DNA from: Anthoceros angustus
Lineage: Eukaryota; Streptophyta; Anthocerotopsida; Anthocerotales; Anthocerotaceae
Direction of reading: 5' to 3'
Assembly: GCA_010909165.1 (NCBI GenBank)
Contig: MU008220.1
Span: forward strand, 124,001-188,000
Length of the DNA: 64,000 nucleotides
This document shows, piece after piece, positions 59,313-64,000 of this stretch (the first letter of the stretch is position 1; every line of letters begins with the position of its first letter). A program made the translations under genes and the position numbers. The notes under the pieces are model-generated. The model did not search any database. It was not told the origin of the DNA and saw only the letters and a program-made list of their open reading frames with translations.

Positions 59313-59850
59313 AGGCAAGCAAAGGTAACATGGTTGCCCACAATCGCCCTCCTTCTCCATTTGTCCATACGAACAAGCGCCTCTTGGCCAAGCCCATGAT
59401 TTGCATACCCAACTATCGTGGCCCATGTCACGACATCCTTTACGCTAACCTATCGAAAACCGTGTGCCTCTTCCGATTCACCACGGTTTGCGTACATGTC
59501 CAGACGATTGGCAATAAACAAGTTCGGTGGAATGTCAGCATGCAACATATCATGCCGCACTTTTACGCTAGATTCCGTGTCCACAAATGCACAAGCTTGA
59601 AGGGCTGCTACAAAGATGTGGGCATCCGCCTTCACACCGAGCGACACATCGCATAGTAAAGTTGTATCGCCTCATTAGGCTCCCCATGTGTAGCATGCGG
59701 AGATTATTGAAAACCACATGAAGGGATTTGGTTTGCCCACCCTCCGTAGCCTACCTCCGGATACATACATCCGCAAGATATGGTTCCCCAAGTATGTGAT
59801 TGACTCGTACCCAAGTTTGTTGTGAGATCATGAGCGTCATCCCACAACCA
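59313..59850 (-). pseudogene. PPR protein fragment
   Basis: PPR proteins bind organellar RNA through tandem 35-residue helical hairpins. On the minus strand I read NHILRMYVSGGRLRRVG with PNPFMWFSIISACYTWG, then NEAIQLYYAMCRS, GVKADAHIFVAALQACA, NLFIANRLDMYANRGESEEAHG, and DVVTWATIVGYANHGLGQEAL, then VTFACL. These are consecutive P, L and S-type repeats of a plant PLS-class protein. Frameshifts and stops interrupt it, and C-terminal E/DYW domains are not seen. The downstream end is fused at about 59,313 to array-unit sequence. It may be an insertion into U5 or a chance chimera at the array edge. Confidence 0.8.
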
Positions 59851-60290
59851 TGTCCTTCTTATCGCACAAAGTTTTAGCACGACATATAAGATGGATCGAG
59901 GAATAGAATAGTCTATCTCGCGATTTCTGAGCTCCAACGGCCTCGAAGCTTTCCTACTCACATAACGTCTTGATGGTTACAGTGTCACGACTCCCATATC
60001 CAATCCTCCGCACCTCCTGTGCTCAGCTTCTTGAGAGCTCGACTTGGAAGGAGAAGCACAATGACCCACCGCATATTCAAAGAAACAAGCTTCTCATCCA
60101 ACAAGTGGCTTGAACATGTTGTTTAACCGAGGACCTCACGGACTCCTTGCGAATGTCGGTGGCGAGCTCCTCTTACCTCGCCTAGTTTCCCACGCACAAG
60201 AGGGGAGTCCTAGGAAGTGGTGATGGGAGGCCTTGGTGTGGTCACACCGAGAAGCGGTGGCCGCTCAAGTCCGCTACAGTCCGTAGTCCT
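59851..60290. other. No recognisable gene
   Basis: Mixed-composition sequence upstream of the PPR fragment. It may include PPR promoter or further decayed repeats. No motif stands out. Confidence 0.3.
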
Positions 60291-60310
60291 ATCTATTCAA
60301 ATAGGTAGGA

Positions 60311-60560
60311 CTCAAGTCCTTGGTCTTTGGGGTTTGGGAAGAACAGACTCAAGTCCTTGGTCTTGAGGTTTGAATGATGTTCCTTGGTCCTTGGGAAAGT
60401 AGCAAGTAGATAGAAGCCTAGTCCTTGGTCTTGAGTTCGGAAGGATGTTCCTTGGTCCTTGGGAAAATGGTATGTAGATAGAAACCTAGTCCTTGGTCTT
60501 GGGGTTTGGAAGGATGTTCCTTGGTCCTTGGGAAAAGTAGCATGTAGATAGAAACCTATT
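60311..60560. repeat. Minisatellite, about 67-base period
   Basis: GTCCTTGGTCTT begins at 60,316, 60,354, 60,421 and 60,489, giving steps of 38, 67 and 68 bases. Each full unit also contains GATGTTCCTTGGTCCTTGGG and GTAGATAGAA. The minus strand is open through the repeat (95 codons, FPKDQGTSF-type repeat), which follows from a period close to a multiple of three and is weak evidence for coding. Confidence 0.82.
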
Positions 60561-60793
60561 TCGAGGGCCGAGGAAGGCAACTTCCTTGAACCATGGGAAT
60601 TCGCTTTTCTAGATATTGCATGTAGGGCTATATATGCATGTTAGGTAGATCAGGGGTAAAATTGGCCGACTCATCAAGGGCCTGGTCGGGACATGTATAC
60701 AATCTCGCTACTCCATGGTGGAGTAGTGAGTTCAACCTAGGCCGTGAGTATACCGGTTGAAAATTTTATAGCAACTGCGAATCTAGGTAGGAA

Positions 60794-60849
60794 TCCTAGT
60801 GTACTTCCTTTTGGATTGCGACCGCAATTCCAATGGAGATACACTAGGA
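60794..60849. other. 56-base hairpin-forming inverted repeat
   Basis: TCCTAGTGTA (60,794-60,803) is the exact reverse complement of TACACTAGGA (60,840-60,849). Inside, TTGGATTGC pairs with GCAATTCCAA with a single bulge around a four-base loop. The size is within the range of a short foldback or small-RNA precursor stem, but no flanking duplication is evident. Confidence 0.6.
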
Positions 60850-60955
60850 CAACTGATTAGCGAGCTACATATAAAGATTTGTAATACAATGATATGCGAG
60901 TTCTTGCATATTAGCGGCAAAGTCGGGCCTAATGAAATGGCCAATCCAGAGCGCC

Positions 60956-60993
60956 AAGAAGGTAATCGACATCGAGACCTCCATCGCCGAGCT
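60956..60993 (+). repeat. Isolated 38-base patch of array-unit module c
   Basis: The bases AAGAAGGTAATCGACATCGA and the following GACCTCCATCGCCGAGCT are identical to module c at 44,071-44,108. The flanks on both sides are unrelated to the array, so this is a short patch outside the array proper. Confidence 0.75.
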
Positions 60994-61404
60994 AATTTCT
61001 AATAGACGCAATAGGTATAGAGTTTCGATAGGCCTTCACTTGCGATAATCTACATAGTATGCCGTAATTGCTGAAAAACCAATCTGAGGGATTTCACGAA
61101 GCATGGTTAGTCGTAACATCCGAAATGTAGAGGCATGTTGAAATGTTGAAATGTCACCGCATGATCCGAAGAGGTTGAAGGACACAGATGCGGGACGAAA
61201 TGTCATTAGTGTAATGGCGGCATTGAGGTGATTCCGAAAAACACATAGGAGTATTTAGATCCTTAGGCTAAGGTTGAAGGATCCTCCGTGACCTTCGAGT
61301 GAAGAGGAGCTCACACTTTGACTCCTCATCTCACTTCGAATCTTGATCTCACTTCCCGAGCTCAAACACGGCATCCCAAGCCAAGCGGAAGGTTAGCTGA
61401 AGCA

Positions 61405-61489
61405 AGCGGAGTATGTGCCTACACAAGAAAACCCCGCAGATATATTAACGAAAGCTCTTTCAAAAGAGCTGCACGAGAAGCATGTTCGA
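61405..61489 (+). pseudogene. Copia RNase H C-terminal tail
   Basis: The plus strand reads EYVPTQENPADILTKALSKE followed by LHEKHVR, the characteristic end of copia RNase H. Upstream sequence (about 61,370-61,404) is not in register. It differs from the Copia-1 tail (ENPADVFTKSLSRD), so it belongs to another copia lineage. It is cut at about 61,490 by module c of U5. Confidence 0.8.
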
Positions 61490-62200
61490 GGTAATAGAGC
61501 TCGGCGCTCCAACTAGAGGAAGAAGAGAGCACTTACCACGTTCAAGACAGAATGCTAGCGAGGCGATGACGATCATTCTCATCCGCAAGAGCCGCCAACA
61601 ACCACTTCATTCATTCACAACTACGCTGCATTTGCAAGCTCAAAAGGAACAGTTGCAACCTCGGAAGAAGCAAAAACATCAAAACAAAAGGCGAGGTCGG
61701 CACTTGGGAACCGCCACGCTTGGACAGACTGAAGAAGGTAATCGACATCGAGACCTCCATCGCCGTCGAGCTTCCCACGTAAACCCGTTCAAGTGCCCGC
61801 CATACTCCTCTTCACCTTCGTCCTCCCTCTTTGGCCAAACGGCCCATAAAGCCTCGGCCGTGATCGCCGCACTCTCTTACTTGGTTTGCCTGTACCGGTA
61901 TCTGCTTCACCAGGCCCAGGCCGTAGTCTCTTGTTCCACCACTTGGGTGGCCCTGTACCAGCATCACCAGGCAGTGGTGGTGTGCATGATGATTTCTCGC
62001 TCCTCAACGATAAGATGCCAATTGTACATGGAGGGGCGGGCTGTTGCATTCCAGTACTAGGATCTTGAGAATCAACAAGACCCCCGGTGATACTCGATGA
62101 AGCTATGGGCCCTAAGATTGAGGCCCCATATGGAGTCTATAGGGACCATGGGCAATTATCTCTTCATGATTATCACTCCACCCACTATGATGCTAGTCTT
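61490..62200 (-). pseudogene. Module c, U5
   Basis: The module resumes at AATAGAGCTCGGCGCTCCAA and is close to the U3 and U4 versions. The TAF1-like acidic frame is partly visible near 61,730-61,850. Confidence 0.4.
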
Positions 62201-63670
62201 TGAACATGATTCATGTAACCCAGAACTCAAAACAATTTGAAGATTAACCATAATATTTTAGTATGATGATGCTATTAAATAAGGATGAAATATTTAAAAT
62301 AATATGTTATAAATTCATTCCAAGATATAACTTGCACGGATTCTACTTTAATTTGTATATGTTATTAATTACCATGAGAAAAAGTCACGTTTGTCTCCGT
62401 GAAAGACTTTGAGGTGTTCGAGTTTTGTTCGCCACAAATTTAAAGTCAAGAGCAAGGTCCGCAATACAATTAGGCCAAAATCATGCAAGTAAGGATAGGT
62501 AGATAGATAGATAGATAAATAAATAGAATATTTTACTACATTACGGTCTCGAACAAGGAAACTAATGCGCCTCGCATGAGGAATATATGTATGTAACAAG
62601 AATGCACATGTCGTCATTCATAAGGTAGAAATAAAAAAGAATGGAAAAATGGGAAGAGATCTTACAGTCGTGATTGGTCTACCCTTTTATTCAACCAACT
62701 TCGACTCATATTACGAGACTCTTTCTTTCATCTTGCTCAAGACTCTCGATAAGGTTTTCATGAATCATTCATCTAGCTCGAGGCTTTCAATAAGTTATGC
62801 CACACGTTGTTCCCATAGATGTTATTTTTAAAATACGAGATGGGAGATAAAAGGAAGAACTTTTATGTAGACTTGAAAAGTGAGATAGTAGACCCTCTAG
62901 AAAGAAATTCGGTGTCTTGCGTAAATAGGGAGAAGATATAAGACAATTTATTGACAAATAACAAGCTAGGCTAGATAGATCAAAGAAGAAGAAAAAAGGT
63001 GGAGGAGGAGGAGAAGAAATGTTTTATAGTTCTATTGTTCTATACTTTATAGAAGTGAACTTTAGATTAAATTTGGGTTTATATAACCTCAAACAGAGAC
63101 AAAAAAAGACCTAAAAAGTAGTCAAAACTTAAAATTCAATTGAAATATATATGGAAAGTGGAAAGAACTAAATAGAAAGAGATCCGCCTCATTACAATAG
63201 TAGTTGTTGAAATCTATTTCTTCTTTGTCACTCCATGGAAATCCACTTAATGTCTATTTGTGAACTAGCAGAGAGATACACTCATGAGCTTAGAACCATT
63301 CAAGGAAGATATATGATTATATAAAATAATGCAAATTCGCAGATTTTGGATAATACATGAACTTAGAACTACTTAAGGTCTATATAATAACGGGAGACTT
63401 TATAAAGATGCAAAAGAAATATTTTATAGTTCTATATTTTATAGTAGTGAACTTTAGATTAAAATTGGGTTTATATAGACCCAAACAGAGAGAAAGGGGT
63501 ACATAAATAAAAGTGGTCAAAACTTGAAATTCAATTGAAAGACATATGGAAAGTGAAAAGAATCAAAGAGAAAGAGATCCGCCTCATTACGATAGTAGTT
63601 GTTAAAATCTATTTCTTCCGTGTCACTCCATGGAAATCAACTCAATATCTATTCTTGAACCGAGAGAGAG
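62200..63670. repeat. AT-rich module, U5
   Basis: The GATA tract is at about 62,497-62,525. Both 390-base diverged repeats are present once each, and no duplication is seen. Confidence 0.75.
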
Positions 63671-64000
63671 AGAGATACACCTATGGACGAAGTTTAGAAG
63701 TATTAAAAGAAGATATAGAAAAACTAAATTTTTATTGAGGGCAAAACATTCGGAAAAAGCCCATCCAAAGAAAGGACAACCAAGGGGACCTAAGGATCGA
63801 GGTGAAAAGGAGCAACAAAGCTCCCTACCGTAAGCTCGATTGCGCCTACGATGTCGTATGCGGAAGAGAAAACGCCCTACAAACTACGGAGGTTGAGGAG
63901 GATGCGCCGCCTAATGTCGCCGCTTTGTGGATGAGAGAGAGGGCTTGTTGAAGAGCAATTGAAACTCGTTGTCTAAAGAATGCCGTGAAATAAGTTAGAG
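63671..64000 (+). other. Module f and start of the endonuclease module, U5
   Basis: The layout is the same as in U1-U3. The window ends just as the endonuclease-like region begins, so the array continues to the right. Confidence 0.5.

Larger units (their letters stand above)
13749..64000 (+). repeat. Giant direct tandem array of mosaic units (U1-U5)
   Basis: The anchor ACTCTAATCC followed by TTTTGCTTATTATGC occurs at 13,749, 22,082, 30,781, 40,392 and 58,813, always on the same strand and followed by the same module order. Unit lengths are 8,333, 8,699, 9,611 and 18,421 bases; the fifth is cut by the window. Removing visible internal duplications brings U2 and U3 close to 8.3-8.4 kb, which I take as the basic unit. 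Module order on the plus strand is gypsy integrase end, TAF1 fragment, TAF1 N-terminal candidate, AT-rich with GATA repeat, a short Lys/Arg-rich frame, endonuclease plus RT, an unassigned plus-strand frame, and an unassigned GC-variable tail. Confidence 0.93.
58813..64000 (+). repeat. Array unit U5, interrupted and cut by the window edge
   Basis: U5 begins normally, leaves the unit sequence at about 59,217, makes a short back-step, and at about 59,313 enters foreign DNA. The unit resumes at about 61,490 in module c and runs through the AT-rich module and module f to the window end. The gypsy integrase and TAF1 modules are missing. Confidence 0.88.

Noticed and set aside
60293-60580. Repeat protein with FPKDQGTSF units
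   Set aside because: The frame follows from the minisatellite period. There is no start context and no flanking coding sequence. Kept only as a repeat.
1-64000. tRNA, rRNA or other structured RNA genes
   Set aside because: I looked for tRNA A/B boxes and rRNA landmarks by eye and saw none. A covariance-model scan would be needed to exclude decayed copies.

Overview
The window looks like repeat-rich nuclear DNA of a land plant or other streptophyte. The evidence is Ty1/copia elements primed by initiator-Met tRNA, a plant-style pentatricopeptide (PPR) fragment, pieces of plant-like TAF1 and S-adenosylhomocysteine hydrolase (SAHH), and a non-LTR-type reverse transcriptase of a kind I associate with seed-free plants and streptophyte algae (lineage inferred from memory, low confidence). 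I see no intact host gene. Almost everything is transposon remains or rearranged gene fragments.

Left part, 1-13.75 kb. The window opens on the last bases of an LTR. Next come the 3' exons of an unrecognised host gene (about 755-1179) and a decayed minus-strand copia element, Copia-1 (about 1185-6599), with gag, protease, integrase, a deleted RT, RNase H, a primer-binding site and one LTR. A GC-rich LTR-like stretch (6.6-8.0 kb), a G-rich minisatellite (8.2-8.44 kb) and a broken SAHH pseudogene that still has an intron (8.45-9.48 kb) follow. A truncated second copia, Copia-2 (10.6-13.74 kb), begins at the only ambiguous base (N, 10,594). Both copia elements carry an extra conserved reading frame between the primer-binding site and gag.

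Right part, 13.75-64 kb. A giant direct tandem array has five units (U1-U5) starting at 13,749, 22,082, 30,781, 40,392 and 58,813. The basic unit is about 8.3 kb and is a mosaic. On the minus strand it holds the C-terminal end of a Ty3/gypsy integrase, an apparently intronless TAF1 N-terminal-half fragment, an AT-rich segment with a GATA microsatellite, and a degenerate RT plus PD-(D/E)XK-like endonuclease; the remaining modules are unrecognised. U2 carries an extra 0.4 kb duplication and U3 an extra 1.2 kb duplication. U4 is swollen to 18.4 kb by repeated internal back-steps, including a 1,997-bp higher-order repeat. Nearly every internal junction sits on 6-10 bases of microhomology, and most step backwards along the unit. 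U5 loses about 2 kb, replaced by a PPR fragment, a 67-bp minisatellite, a hairpin and a plus-strand copia RNase H tail, and then resumes to the window edge.

Differences between units are concentrated in short indels at GC-rich, CG/CHG-containing spots, while AT-rich stretches of more than 100 bases are nearly identical. This suggests either base-calling error over methylated DNA or a very young array, and it means the frameshifts in these copies should not be over-read.
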